Part shown: one piece after another, positions 1 through 7,998 of the stretch | How positions within the stretch are numbered: position 1 is the stretch's first letter | Layout: every line of letters begins with the position of its first letter | Assembly: GCA_016870915.1 (NCBI GenBank) | Contig: VFZY01000031.1 | Coordinates: 1 to 41,671 of the forward strand | Direction of reading: 5' to 3' | DNA: 41,671 nt | Origin: Acidobacteriota bacterium | GTDB taxonomy: Bacteria; Acidobacteriota; Terriglobia; Bryobacterales; Bryobacteraceae | Program-made: the position numbers and the translations under genes | Notes under the pieces: model-generated | Told to the model about the DNA's origin: nothing | The model's database searches: none | Seen by the model: only the letters and a program-made list of their open reading frames with translations

Positions 1-709
1 CCAAGGCGTTCATGGTCATGACCTCCCTGGCGTAGGCATACGCCTTCGGCTGATCCAGATCCACCTGCGCGTAGAACGCCTGCTTCCCCAACCCCACCGT
101 GAACCGGCTTGCCTCGCTGATTCGGATGGCCAGCGCCCGTGCCTCCGCCGCCAGGTTTTCAGCGTCCACCACGCGATTCACCAGGCCCCACTCCGCCGCA
201 ATCTCCGCATCCACCGGCGCGCCGGTCAGCAGCATCTCCATCGCCCGCTTCCGTCCGACGGCACGGGTCAACGCGACCATCGGCGTGGTGCAAAACAGCC
301 CGATCCTCACGCCCGGCGTGGCAAACCGCGCCCCGTGCGCCGCCAGGACCAGATCGCAGGTCGCGGCCAGCTGGCACCCCGCCGCGGTCGCCATGCCCTG
401 CACCGCCGCGATCACAGGCTGAGGAATCGTCTGCAGCTTCGTCATCAGCTCCGTGCAGACGTCGAAGATCAGGCGATACTCGCGCACATTGCGGTCTGTC
501 ATCTCGCTGAGATCATGCCCCGAGGAAAACACCGGACCCGCCGCGGCCAGCACAACCGCATGCACGTCCGCGCGCCTGCCCACGGCGTCCAGGCACGTAA
601 TCAACTCCCGCATCAGTTCCAGCGAAAGCGCGTTGCGCCGCTCCGGCCGGTTCAGCGTCACCGTGGCTACGGGACCTTCCGTTGCCACAAGCAGTGTCTG
701 GTAGCTCAT
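1..709 (-). CDS. Crotonase-fold protein, ECHDC3-like (3' end cut by window edge)
   Basis: The first 236 residues of an enoyl-CoA hydratase/isomerase superfamily protein are visible, running off the left edge. The crotonase core is clear: LNRPERRNALS (res 19-29), FSSGHDLSEM (61-70), AAGCQLAATCDL (109-120) and FATPGVRIGLFCTTP (129-143). The arrangement resembles the ECHDC3 group rather than housekeeping hydratases. The two glutamates that catalyse hydration in classical crotonases correspond to Gln113 and Gly133, so ordinary enoyl-CoA hydratase activity is doubtful. The ATG at 709 is supported by the conserved N-terminal strand and by a TATGCT hexamer 8 nt upstream. It is divergent from the receiver-domain gene at 785. 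The family is certain; the reaction is unknown. Confidence 0.85.
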   Translation of the reverse strand, partial: MSYQTLLVATEGPVATVTLNRPERRNALSLELMRELITCLDAVGRRADVHAVVLAAAGPVFSSGHDLSEMTDRNVREYRLIFDVCTELMTKLQTIPQPVIAAVQGMATAAGCQLAATCDLVLAAHGARFATPGVRIGLFCTTPMVALTRAVGRKRAMEMLLTGAPVDAEIAAEWGLVNRVVDAENLAAEARALAIRISEASRFTVGLGKQAFYAQVDLDQPKAYAYAREVMTMNAL

Positions 710-717
710 TCACTCGG

Positions 718-723
718 AGCATA
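718..723 (-). promoter_or_regulatory. Putative -10 element (TATGCT) of the crotonase gene
   Basis: On the minus strand TATGCT ends 8 nt before the ATG at 709. Transcription would start at or just before the start codon. No convincing -35 or Shine-Dalgarno sequence is seen. It belongs to a recurrent pattern in this window. Confidence 0.4.
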
Positions 724-784
724 GCAGGGCTCGCCAGTACATTACACTGAAAGAGAATCCTCGAAACTCCCACCGCCCCACCTC

Positions 785-1360
785 ATGTCCACTATCCGAG
801 TCCTTCTAGCCGATGAAAGCCCCCACGCGCAGCGGATGGGCCAGTTCATTCTGCGCGGCGAAGGTTACGAGGTGGTTTCGGTGACCGACGGCCAGACCGC
901 GGCTCGGCGTTTGGACGATTTTGCGCCCGACGTGATTCTGGCGGACGTAGCCTTGCAGGGCCTCTCCGGATACGAGCTATGCCTGGAAGCGCGAAAGCGT
1001 CCCGGGCTGCGCCATGCCCGCTTCATACTTACGGCCTCGCCCACGGCCGACGTAGATGAAGCCCGTGCCCGTGAAGTGGGAAGCGATGGGTTGGTACGAA
1101 AGCCTTTTGAGGCCTCGGCGCTGATACAGATTGTTAAGCCGATGGCCAGTTCGGCGGTGCATGCGCGCGAAGCGCTGGCTGTGCAGGAGGCCGCACGTCC
1201 GGCTCCGCCACCCCCACCCGAACCCGAACGAATCGACCCCGCCGCCCTGCGCGCCGCTGTCAGCATCGCGCTGGATGCGGCGTTTCCCGCGCTGGTGGAC
1301 GACGTTACCGCGCGCGTGCTCGCGGCACTCAAAGCCGCCCGCGCACCCAAGGCCGAATGA
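785..1360 (+). CDS. Receiver-domain (response regulator) protein
   Basis: A 191-residue protein with an N-terminal CheY-like receiver domain (about res 4-120). The acidic pocket is D10-E11, the phospho-acceptor is D54 in LADV, the switch residue is T83 and the conserved lysine is K106 in RKPF. The remaining 70 residues contain a Pro-rich linker (about 137-148) and an Ala-rich amphipathic tail with no recognised DNA-binding or enzymatic domain. It may therefore be a single-domain-type regulator acting by protein contact. No histidine kinase gene is adjacent. yajQ starts 10 nt after its stop, so the two are probably co-transcribed. A TACACT hexamer at 743-748 is a possible -10 element, leaving a leader of about 30 nt. 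Confidence 0.85.
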   Translation: MSTIRVLLADESPHAQRMGQFILRGEGYEVVSVTDGQTAARRLDDFAPDVILADVALQGLSGYELCLEARKRPGLRHARFILTASPTADVDEARAREVGSDGLVRKPFEASALIQIVKPMASSAVHAREALAVQEAARPAPPPPPEPERIDPAALRAAVSIALDAAFPALVDDVTARVLAALKAARAPKAE

Positions 1361-1370
1361 GGTAAGGATC

Positions 1371-1871
1371 ATGCCAGATAACAGTTTTGACATTGTCTCG
1401 AAGATTGAACTGCCGGAGGTGAGCAACGCCATCCAGCAGGCTCTCAAGGAGATCATCACCCGCTACGATCTGAAAGACTCCAAATCTTCGATAGAACTCA
1501 ATGAGAAGGACAACAAGATCCTTCTGGCCAGCAAGGATGAGTTCAAGCTGAAGGCCGTCACCGAAGTGCTGGAGCAGAAGCTCATCAAGCGCAAAGTGCC
1601 CCTGAAGGGGCTCACGTATGGGACCGTCACTCCGGCGGCCAACTCCAGCGTCCGGCAGGAGATCAGCCTGCAACAGGGCATTCCCATCGAAAAGGCACGC
1701 GAGATCGTCAAGTGCATCAAGGATTCGAAGAAGAAGGTGCAGGCCTCCATCCAGGGGGACCTAGTGCGCGTGGCCGGCAAGGATCGCGACACGCTGCAGG
1801 AGATCATCGCGCTGCTGCGCGGCGAAGACTTCGGCATCGACATGCAGTTCACCAACTACCGTACGAACTGA
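1371..1871 (+). CDS. yajQ: YajQ family cyclic-di-GMP/nucleotide-binding protein
   Basis: The 166-residue product matches the YajQ/UPF0234 family along its whole length: start PDNSFDIVSK, central ASIQGDLVRVAGKDRD and end GIDMQFTNYR. Family members have two ferredoxin-like domains that bind nucleic acids, and some (e.g. Xanthomonas XC_3703) bind cyclic di-GMP. The ATG at 1371 is chosen because the family begins here and a purine-rich AGGTAAGG lies just upstream. A longer open frame extends back into the receiver gene but has no family support. The alpha/beta hydrolase gene follows after 4 nt. Physical linkage to a receiver protein fits a signalling role, which is inference. Confidence 0.95.
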   Translation: MPDNSFDIVSKIELPEVSNAIQQALKEIITRYDLKDSKSSIELNEKDNKILLASKDEFKLKAVTEVLEQKLIKRKVPLKGLTYGTVTPAANSSVRQEISLQQGIPIEKAREIVKCIKDSKKKVQASIQGDLVRVAGKDRDTLQEIIALLRGEDFGIDMQFTNYRTN

Positions 1872-1875
1872 CGCC

Positions 1876-2526
1876 GTGCCGCGGAAGATCGAATCCCTGT
1901 TTGTTGCAGGCCCGGCCGGCCGCCTGGAAGCGCTTCTTGAAGAGCCCGAAGAGCGCGCGCCCATCGCCGCCGCCCTGGTCTGCCATCCGCACCCTCAGCA
2001 CGGCGGCACCATGCACAACAAGGTGGTTTACCGCCTGGCCCGCGGACTCCGCCGCGCCGGGGCCGTGGTGCTGCGCTTCAACTACCGCGGGGTGAACCTC
2101 AGCGAAGGCGCCTACGACAATGGGAATGGCGAAACGGAAGATGCGCGCGCCGTGCTGGGCGAACTGCGCGGGCGGTACCCCGGCTTGCCTTACGTGCTGG
2201 CGGGCTTCTCGTTCGGGTCTCGCATTGTGCTCAAGATCGGATGTCTGGCCGCGGATGCGCGCCAAGTGATCGCGGTGGGCTTTCCCACCGTGTACCAGGA
2301 TCGCGGCTATCTGGCTGGCTGCGCGGTCCGCAAGACCTTCATCCAATCGACCAATGACCAGTTCGGCCCGGTGGAAGATCTGGAAGCGGTCTACGAGAAA
2401 CTGAACGCTCCCAAGGAACTGCTGTGGGTGGAGGCGCAGGATCACTTCTTTGCCGGCGGGCTCGACCGCTTCGAGGAGCGCGTTGTCGAAGCAGCCACCG
2501 CCGCGCTCGCTACAGTGTCTTCATAA
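1876..2526 (+). CDS. Alpha/beta hydrolase (COG2945-type)
   Basis: A 216-residue cytoplasmic alpha/beta hydrolase of the short 'dienelactone hydrolase-like' COG2945 type. The family signature HPHPQHGGTMHNKVV is at res 37-51, followed by LRFNYRGV (66-73). The nucleophile elbow is GFSFGS with Ser112. The likely acid and base are Asp161 in TNDQ and His190 in QDHFF. The start is GTG, 4 nt after the yajQ stop, which implies translational coupling. Members are described as esterases or lysophospholipase-like, but the natural substrate is unknown. The last 17 nt overlap the convergent M20 peptidase gene. Confidence 0.88.
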   Translation: MPRKIESLFVAGPAGRLEALLEEPEERAPIAAALVCHPHPQHGGTMHNKVVYRLARGLRRAGAVVLRFNYRGVNLSEGAYDNGNGETEDARAVLGELRGRYPGLPYVLAGFSFGSRIVLKIGCLAADARQVIAVGFPTVYQDRGYLAGCAVRKTFIQSTNDQFGPVEDLEAVYEKLNAPKELLWVEAQDHFFAGGLDRFEERVVEAATAALATVSS

Positions 2527-3649
2527 GTCCCGCCAGCAGCGCCGTCCGGTCAGCCATGCGGTCCACCAGAAGGCTTTCGTTTGGTGCATGCGCGCCCTCG
2601 CCCACGGCTCCCAGCCCATCCAGGGTCGGCACACCCAGCGCCGCCGTGAAGTTCCCGTCGGAGCCTCCGCCGGTCATCGACTCTTCGACTGTCACGCCCA
2701 TCTCGGCCCCCAGCGCCCGCGCCGTCCGGTACAGTGCCGCAATCGCGGGCGTGCGCTCCATCGGCGGCCGGTTCAATCCACCACTGACATGGATGGAGCA
2801 GCGTTTGTCCACGGGCTCTAGCGCGCGAAAGCGCCTATCCAGAGGGGCCTCATCGCGGAGCCGCGCGATCCGGATATCGACATCCACTTCCGCCCGCGCG
2901 GCCACCACGTTCGACCTGGTGCCGCCCCGCACAACGCCCGGGTTCACGGTGAGCCCCCGCTTCAGGTCCACGAAGCCGTGGATCCGTTCAATCTGCCGGG
3001 CCAGTTCGACAATGGCGCTGGCGCCGTTCTCGAAATCGACACCGGCATGCGAAGCCTTGCCCTCGACACGCACCGTGTAACCACCCACGCCCTTCCGTGC
3101 GGTTTTCAGTTTTCCGGTAAGGCCCGTGCCGGGCTCAAGCACCAGGACCGCCGTGCTTGCGCGCGCCAGCCGCTCCGTGAGAGCTCGCGATGAATCGCTA
3201 CCCACTTCCTCATCGGAATTGATTAGCAGCGCCACCTTCCGCCGCACCGCCACATCGAGATCCCGCAGGATCCGGGCCGCGAAAACAAAGAACGCAAGTC
3301 CTGCTTTCATGTCCAGCACACCGGGCCCCCACAGGCGGCCGTTGGCCTGGCGAAAGGGCATGGCGGCCAGTGTGCCCAGCGGCCATACGGTATCCGAATG
3401 CCCCAGCCCGAGCAGCCGGCCCTGCTTCCGCCGCCCCGGCAACTCGAACTCGCACAGCAGGTGTGGGCCAAAGGCCCCGCCCTTGAACGTCTTCACCGTG
3501 GCGATATCCGCCACGCGTGCAGCAAACAGATCAACGAACCGCGCCACGCCAGCGGGATGATCGCTTGGCGATTCACACTCCACGAGTTCCCTGATGAATC
3601 CGGTCAATTCCGTCTGCCGCCGCCGCGCCGATTCCAGGATTTCAAGCAT
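2510..3649 (-). CDS. M20 family metallopeptidase, glutamate carboxypeptidase-like
   Basis: A 379-residue M20A-type peptidase of the carboxypeptidase G2 group. Co-catalytic zinc ligands and catalytic residues are visible: GHSDTVWP (His84, Asp86), [10 protein letters not shown] (Asp113), SDEEVGS (catalytic Glu147, ligand Glu148), LEPG (Glu172) and a C-terminal GEGAHAPNE histidine. A dimerisation lid domain occupies about res 185-295 ([17 protein letters not shown] onward). No signal peptide is evident, so it is probably cytoplasmic, releasing C-terminal glutamate or a related acyl-amino acid. The ATG at 3649 is preceded by TAGTAT at 8 nt on the minus strand. It is divergent from fabZ with only 22 bp between start codons. 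Confidence 0.9.
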   Translation of the reverse strand: MLEILESARRRQTELTGFIRELVECESPSDHPAGVARFVDLFAARVADIATVKTFKGGAFGPHLLCEFELPGRRKQGRLLGLGHSDTVWPLGTLAAMPFRQANGRLWGPGVLDMKAGLAFFVFAARILRDLDVAVRRKVALLINSDEEVGSDSSRALTERLARASTAVLVLEPGTGLTGKLKTARKGVGGYTVRVEGKASHAGVDFENGASAIVELARQIERIHGFVDLKRGLTVNPGVVRGGTRSNVVAARAEVDVDIRIARLRDEAPLDRRFRALEPVDKRCSIHVSGGLNRPPMERTPAIAALYRTARALGAEMGVTVEESMTGGGSDGNFTAALGVPTLDGLGAVGEGAHAPNESLLVDRMADRTALLAGLMKTL

Positions 3650-3656
3650 CGCTTGC

Positions 3657-3663
3657 TATACTA
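3657..3663. promoter_or_regulatory. Overlapping divergent -10 elements of M20 peptidase and fabZ
   Basis: The heptamer tatacta reads TATACT on the plus strand (3657-3662, 9 nt before the fabZ ATG) and TAGTAT on the minus strand (3663-3658, 8 nt before the peptidase ATG). Only 22 bp separate the two start codons, so both -10 elements must lie here and cannot both be occupied at once. Leaders would be about 2 nt long. Confidence 0.5.
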
Positions 3664-3671
3664 GCGGCTTC

Positions 3672-4115
3672 ATGCCCACCTTGGATATCCAGGCGATCAT
3701 GGAGTACCTCCCGCACCGCTATCCGTTCCTGCTTGTGGACCGGATCACGGAGCTTGAAGAGGACCGCGTGGTCGGAATCAAGAATGTAACTATCAACGAA
3801 CCTTTCTTCGCGGGTCACTTTCCCGCTTACCCGGTCATGCCCGGCGTGCTTATCGTCGAAGCCATGGCTCAGGTGGGCGGTGTGCTGGTGATGAGCAAGA
3901 TTCCCGACCGCCAGAACAAGCAGGTCTTCATGGCCATCATTGAGGAGGCCAAGTTCCGCCGCCCTGTGCGCCCCGGCGATCAACTGCGCATTGAATGCAA
4001 GATCCTGCGCGGCAAGCCGACCCTGGCGAAGCTCAACGGCGTCGCCACCGTCGATGGCGTGGTGGTGGCTGAAGCCAACGTCGTCTGCCGCCTGGTGGAC
4101 AAGGGCGTTCTCTAG
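3672..4115 (+). CDS. fabZ: 3-hydroxyacyl-[ACP] dehydratase FabZ
   Basis: A 147-residue hotdog-fold dehydratase of fatty acid synthesis, removing water from 3-hydroxyacyl-ACP. The family signature is complete: [11 protein letters not shown] (res 14-24), the catalytic His49 in FFAGHFP and Glu63 in [10 protein letters not shown]. The ATG at 3672 is chosen because FabZ proteins begin a few residues before this helix; the upstream frame has no family similarity. It opens a cell-envelope cluster, with lpxA starting 6 nt downstream. The fabZ-lpxA order is common because both enzymes compete for hydroxyacyl-ACP. Confidence 0.97.
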   Translation: MPTLDIQAIMEYLPHRYPFLLVDRITELEEDRVVGIKNVTINEPFFAGHFPAYPVMPGVLIVEAMAQVGGVLVMSKIPDRQNKQVFMAIIEEAKFRRPVRPGDQLRIECKILRGKPTLAKLNGVATVDGVVVAEANVVCRLVDKGVL

Positions 4116-4121
4116 CCGAGC

Positions 4122-4898
4122 ATGCCCGTACACCCCACCGCACTGGTCGATCCGGAGGCGCGGGTCGCCGGCAGCGCGGAAATCGGTCCGTTTTGCGTGA
4201 TTGGCCCCGAGGTCGAAATCGGTGAGCGCACGCGCCTGATGGCCAACATTTACGCCGAAGGCCCCACCACCATTGGTCCCGATAACGTTTTCTACCCATT
4301 TGCAACCGTCGGCGTCGCTTCGCAGGATAAGAAGTACCACGGCGAACGTGCCTACACGCGCATCGGCGCAGGCAATACTTTTCGCGAGTTCGTCACCATC
4401 CACCGCGGCACGGAAGGCGGAGGCGCCCTCACCGCCATTGGCGATCGCAACCTTCTCATGGCCTACACCCATGTGGCGCACGACGTCCACATCGGCAGCG
4501 ACACGGTGCTCGCCAATGGCGTCACGCTGGGCGGCCATGTCACCATCGGAGATTGGGCGGTCATCGGAGCCTTTACCGGCCTCCACCAGTTCTGCCGCGT
4601 GGGCCGTCACGCCATGATCGGCGGCTACAGCGTTGTAACGCAGGACGTCATGCCGTTCACCACCACCGTGGCGCCGCGTGAGGTGAAGGTTTTTGGCGCC
4701 AATCGCACGGGACTGGAACGCCGCGGCTTCACCACCGAATCCATCGAAGCTCTGCAGACCGCCATCCGGCTGCTCACCCGCGCCGGTCTCAACACCACGC
4801 AGGCCATCGAAAAGATCGAAGCCGAACTGCCGCGCACGGAAGAGATCGAGGAACTTCTCACCTTCATCCGCGATTCCCAACGGGGCGTCATCAAGTGA
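4122..4898 (+). CDS. lpxA: UDP-N-acetylglucosamine O-acyltransferase LpxA
   Basis: A 258-residue left-handed beta-helix acyltransferase that starts lipid A synthesis by moving 3-hydroxyacyl from ACP to UDP-GlcNAc (or its 3-amino analogue). Hexapeptide repeats run through about res 1-190, with the diagnostic THVAHD containing His117 and the catalytic His120, then the LHQFCRVG segment. The C-terminal helical domain has GLERRGF near 205. The position matching the E. coli Gly173 acyl-chain ruler is not clearly glycine (QDVMPFTTTVAPREV), so chain length cannot be assumed to be C14. The start of lpxI overlaps the stop by 4 nt. Confidence 0.96.
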   Translation: MPVHPTALVDPEARVAGSAEIGPFCVIGPEVEIGERTRLMANIYAEGPTTIGPDNVFYPFATVGVASQDKKYHGERAYTRIGAGNTFREFVTIHRGTEGGGALTAIGDRNLLMAYTHVAHDVHIGSDTVLANGVTLGGHVTIGDWAVIGAFTGLHQFCRVGRHAMIGGYSVVTQDVMPFTTTVAPREVKVFGANRTGLERRGFTTESIEALQTAIRLLTRAGLNTTQAIEKIEAELPRTEEIEELLTFIRDSQRGVIK

Positions 4899-5713
4899 AG
4901 TACGGCCTCATCGCCGGCAACGGGCGATTCCCGGTTCTGGTTCTTGAAACCGCGCGCCGGCTGGGCGACGAAGTGGTGGCCATCGGAATCAAGGAAGAGG
5001 CGCCGCCTGAAATCGAACAGCTTGCCGCGCGAACATACTGGATCTCTCTTGGCGCTCTCGGCAAGCTGATTTCCATCTTGAAGGACGAAGGCATCACGGA
5101 AGTGATGATGGCCGGGCAGGTGAAGCATGTCAGCATCTTTTCCGCCATCGCCCCCGATTGGCGTCTGGTGAAGCTGCTGGCCTCGCTCAAGCATCACAAC
5201 ACCGACGCGCTCATTGGCGGTGTGGCGCGCGTGCTGGAAGAAGAAGGCATTCACCTTGCCGATTCCACCCTTCTGCTGAAGCCGCTGCTTGCCACCGAAG
5301 GTGTGCTCACACGCCGCAAGCCCGATGACGACGAATCGGCCGACATTCGCTACGGCCGCCGTATCGCCAATGCTCTTTCCAGTGTTGACGTCGGCCAAAG
5401 CGTGGTGGTCGCCGCTCGGGCCTGCGTGGCGGTGGAAGCCATGGAGGGCACCGATGCCGCGCTCCGCCGCGCCGCGGGTCTTGTGAATGGCAAGCCGATG
5501 CGACTGGTGAAAGGGTCGCGCCGCCGCAAGCACTTGCTCTTCGACGTCCCCGTCGCGGGGCCGGGCACCATCCGCACCATGCAAGAAACCGGAACCACCG
5601 CCTTGGCCATCGACGCCGGCCGCACCTTACTTCTGGACAAAGACGAAATGCTGGCGCTAGCCAATCGACACAAGATCGCTGTCATCGGCCACGCGCCGGA
5701 GGAGGAGGCATGA
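4895..5713 (+). CDS. lpxI: UDP-2,3-diacylglucosamine pyrophosphatase LpxI
   Basis: A 272-residue DUF1009/LpxI protein that hydrolyses UDP-2,3-diacylglucosamine to lipid X and UMP, replacing LpxH in many non-gammaproteobacteria. It begins KYGLIAGNGRFP and has the family segments MAGQVKHVSIF and GTDAALRRAAGL. The C-terminal part ends in the usual LALANRHKIAVIGH-type block. The start is GTG in a GTGA overlap with the lpxA stop, and its own stop overlaps the next ATG (ATGA), so the three genes are translationally coupled. The neighbourhood makes the assignment firm. Confidence 0.93.
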   Translation: MKYGLIAGNGRFPVLVLETARRLGDEVVAIGIKEEAPPEIEQLAARTYWISLGALGKLISILKDEGITEVMMAGQVKHVSIFSAIAPDWRLVKLLASLKHHNTDALIGGVARVLEEEGIHLADSTLLLKPLLATEGVLTRRKPDDDESADIRYGRRIANALSSVDVGQSVVVAARACVAVEAMEGTDAALRRAAGLVNGKPMRLVKGSRRRKHLLFDVPVAGPGTIRTMQETGTTALAIDAGRTLLLDKDEMLALANRHKIAVIGHAPEEEA

Positions 5714-6663
5714 CCGTGACCCGTGTCGCCGTGGTGGGAACTGGCGCGTTCGGCCAGAATCACCTGCGCGTAGTGGCTCAGAATCCGCGCGCCACCCTGG
5801 CCGCCGTTGTGGACTCCGACGGCGCCCGCGCGGCGCAGTTCGCGGGGCAGTACAACACGCAGGCCGCCGCGCTTGCCGAACTGCCCGCGCTGTGTGACGC
5901 CGCCATCATCGCCGTGCCTACCACCGCGCATGCCGAAGTGGCGGAGCCGCTTCTGGAAGCCGGCCTTGATGTGATGATTGAAAAACCCATCGCATCCACG
6001 ATTCAGGAAGCGCGCCGTCTCACGTCGCTTGCCGCCGCGCGGGGCCGTGTCCTGCAAGTGGGCCACCTGGAACGCTTCAACCCCGCCGTCACGGCGCTCG
6101 AAAAAATCGTCCGCCAGCCGCTGTTCTTTGAGGTGCACCGGCTGAGCGTATTCTCCCCGCGCAGTCTCGATGTCGACGTCGTGCTCGACCTGATGATCCA
6201 CGATCTGGAGATCATTCTTGCGCTCACGGGCTGCATGCCCAGCGAGATTCGCGCGGCCGGAATTTCGATTCTCTCCAGTAAGGAAGACATTGCCAATGTC
6301 CGGCTTCAGTTCCCCAATGCCTGCGTGGCCAATCTCACCGCCAGCCGGGTCTCAACGGAGAAGGTTCGCAAGCTGCGGCTCTTCCAGCCGCACGAATACA
6401 TCTCACTCGATTACAGCCGGCAGGATGTTGTACAGTTCAAGGTCACGCCGCCCATGCAGATCGGCTTCGCGCCGCAGCTTGTCACCAAAGACGAGCCGTT
6501 GAAGCTCCAGTTCGACTCCTTCCTCGATTGCATCGCCGCACGCTCCGCTCCGCGCGTTGGCGGGCCGCAGGCGTCCGCCGCGTTGGAAGTGGCCCTGGCC
6601 ATCCTTGATAAGATCAAGGAGCACGCCCAGGCCGTCAATCAGGCCCTCGCCGGCCAGACCTGA
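5710..6663 (+). CDS. Gfo/Idh/MocA oxidoreductase in lipid A cluster (GnnA-like?)
   Basis: A 317-residue NAD(P)-dependent sugar oxidoreductase. The Rossmann motif GTGAFGQNHLR is at res 11-21, followed by the family EKPIAST (about 94-100) and GHLERFNPA. The C-terminal substrate domain includes LDLMIHDLEI. It is coupled to lpxI by a 4-nt overlap. In several bacteria a protein of this family (GnnA) oxidises the 3-OH of UDP-GlcNAc and the aminotransferase GnnB then installs a 3-amino group. No aminotransferase lies in this cluster, so a GnnA role is inference from position only. It could instead oxidise another UDP-sugar. Confidence 0.8.
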   Translation: MTVTRVAVVGTGAFGQNHLRVVAQNPRATLAAVVDSDGARAAQFAGQYNTQAAALAELPALCDAAIIAVPTTAHAEVAEPLLEAGLDVMIEKPIASTIQEARRLTSLAAARGRVLQVGHLERFNPAVTALEKIVRQPLFFEVHRLSVFSPRSLDVDVVLDLMIHDLEIILALTGCMPSEIRAAGISILSSKEDIANVRLQFPNACVANLTASRVSTEKVRKLRLFQPHEYISLDYSRQDVVQFKVTPPMQIGFAPQLVTKDEPLKLQFDSFLDCIAARSAPRVGGPQASAALEVALAILDKIKEHAQAVNQALAGQT

Positions 6664-6694
6664 GCACTCGCCGGAGTCTACGCAGCCAAGGCCT

Positions 6695-7786
6695 ATGGAA
6701 TCCGAGTCCCAACAGCCCGTCAACGGACCGGTTCCCCAGTTTCTGGTGGCCTGGGATCAGGACCCCCTCAAGCCCCGCCCCCGCCGAGCCGCGATGCTTT
6801 CGCTTCTGGCACACGCCGTGCTGGCGCTGATTCTTATCCTGTTGCCGGCCGAAGTCTGGCAGGTGAAAATCCGTCAATGGAATCCGCTGGAGGCTGCCTT
6901 GCAGCGTTCCACTCCCTTGGTTGCGCCGCGCTTCGAACTCACGCAGAAGGACCCCAACCAGGGCCGGATCAGCAAAGAGATCAACCTGCAGGCGCTCACG
7001 GCCCCGCGTATGGCCGCGCCGCCTTCGCCGCCCCCGGCTGTCAAACCTCAGGAGAACCCCACGCCGGCGCGCCCGGCCCCGCCCCAACCGCAATTCCGTC
7101 CCGCGCCGCCCCAGCCGCAGATTCTCGCCGAGCCGCCCAAGATCGAACAGGAAACCCGCCTGGCCCAAGGCCCGCCACCCACGCTGGGCAATGCCGCGCA
7201 GGGCCTCCCTGGGCCGCCGCCCCCGCCACCCAAGGAGAACCCGAAACTCACCTTTGAAACACCCGGTGCACCCAGCGGCATCCCCACGGCGCGCGGGCGA
7301 ATTGCCCCGCCCAAACCCGGTCTTGAGGAGGCCATCCGCGGCGCCGCCCACGCCGCCGCCAGTTCCTCGGGAGGCGTCGTCGTTTCCGACCTCGGCGAGC
7401 AGCCTCAAGGCCTAGGCGACATCTTCCGTCAGCAGCAACAGCCGGGCCGCACGGGCAGCAGTCTGGAACTCCTCAGCGACCCTCAGGGCGTCGATTTCCG
7501 CCCCTATCTCCGCCGCATTCTGCTCATTGTCAAGCGCAACTGGATGTCTGTGATTCCTGAAAGCGCACGCTTTGGCCGCCAGGGCAAAGTGGCCATTCAG
7601 TTCGCCATCAGTCGAGATGGCCGCGTGCCAAAGCTCGTAATTGCCATGGGCAGCGGGACCGACGCGCTGGATCGGGCCGCGGTGGCCGGAATCAGCGCCT
7701 CAAACCCGTTCCCGCCACTTCCCGCTGAGTTCAAGGGCGATCAGGTCCGGCTCCAGTTTTCGTTCCTCTACAACATGCCGCAATGA
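6695..7786 (+). CDS. TonB-family energy transducer-like protein
   Basis: A 363-residue protein with the layout of TonB/TolA. It has a short cytoplasmic N-terminus, one membrane helix (about res 32-51), a long Pro-rich periplasmic stretch (about 108-200, repeated PPPQ/APPQPQ motifs) and a C-terminal domain. That domain (about 270-363) carries TonB-like features: WMSVIPESARFGRQGKVAIQ, then ISRDGRVPKL. The ATG at 6695 is chosen because it gives the expected cytoplasmic head; upstream sequence in this frame overlaps the oxidoreductase gene. No exbB/exbD genes are adjacent. Its place after lpxA-lpxI suggests outer-membrane function. TolA-like is an alternative. Confidence 0.82.
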   Translation: MESESQQPVNGPVPQFLVAWDQDPLKPRPRRAAMLSLLAHAVLALILILLPAEVWQVKIRQWNPLEAALQRSTPLVAPRFELTQKDPNQGRISKEINLQALTAPRMAAPPSPPPAVKPQENPTPARPAPPQPQFRPAPPQPQILAEPPKIEQETRLAQGPPPTLGNAAQGLPGPPPPPPKENPKLTFETPGAPSGIPTARGRIAPPKPGLEEAIRGAAHAAASSSGGVVVSDLGEQPQGLGDIFRQQQQPGRTGSSLELLSDPQGVDFRPYLRRILLIVKRNWMSVIPESARFGRQGKVAIQFAISRDGRVPKLVIAMGSGTDALDRAAVAGISASNPFPPLPAEFKGDQVRLQFSFLYNMPQ

Positions 7787-7995
7787 CCCGGGAACGCCTC
7801 AAGATCGCACTGTTCTGCTACGCAGCCCTGGCGCTGATGGCATGGCTTACGTTGCGGGGTCCGGGTGAAAGCACGCTTCGCCTGGTCACGCTGATTGCCC
7901 TGGGGGCGTTCGCGCTCAAGTCGTGGATCGCGTACCTTAAGCAGCAACAGGAAGAGAAGGCTTCAAGCCATCGCCCCGACGATGAGCGTGCCTGA
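7783..7995 (+). CDS. Small membrane protein of unknown function
   Basis: A 70-residue protein starting in an ATGA overlap with the preceding TonB-like gene, so almost certainly translated from the same mRNA. Two hydrophobic segments are visible (about res 8-24 and 33-51), followed by a charged tail with KQQQEEK. It would be a two-helix inner-membrane protein with a soluble C-terminal tail. No family is recognised. The stop at 7995 lies 3 nt from the convergent end of the next gene. Confidence 0.65.
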   Translation: MTRERLKIALFCYAALALMAWLTLRGPGESTLRLVTLIALGAFALKSWIAYLKQQQEEKASSHRPDDERA

Positions 7996-7998
7996 ACG

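Noticed and set aside
3642-4880. Minus-strand 412-residue open frame opposite fabZ and lpxA
   Set aside because: It is antisense to two well-conserved genes and its product has no recognisable motif; long antisense frames are expected at this GC content.
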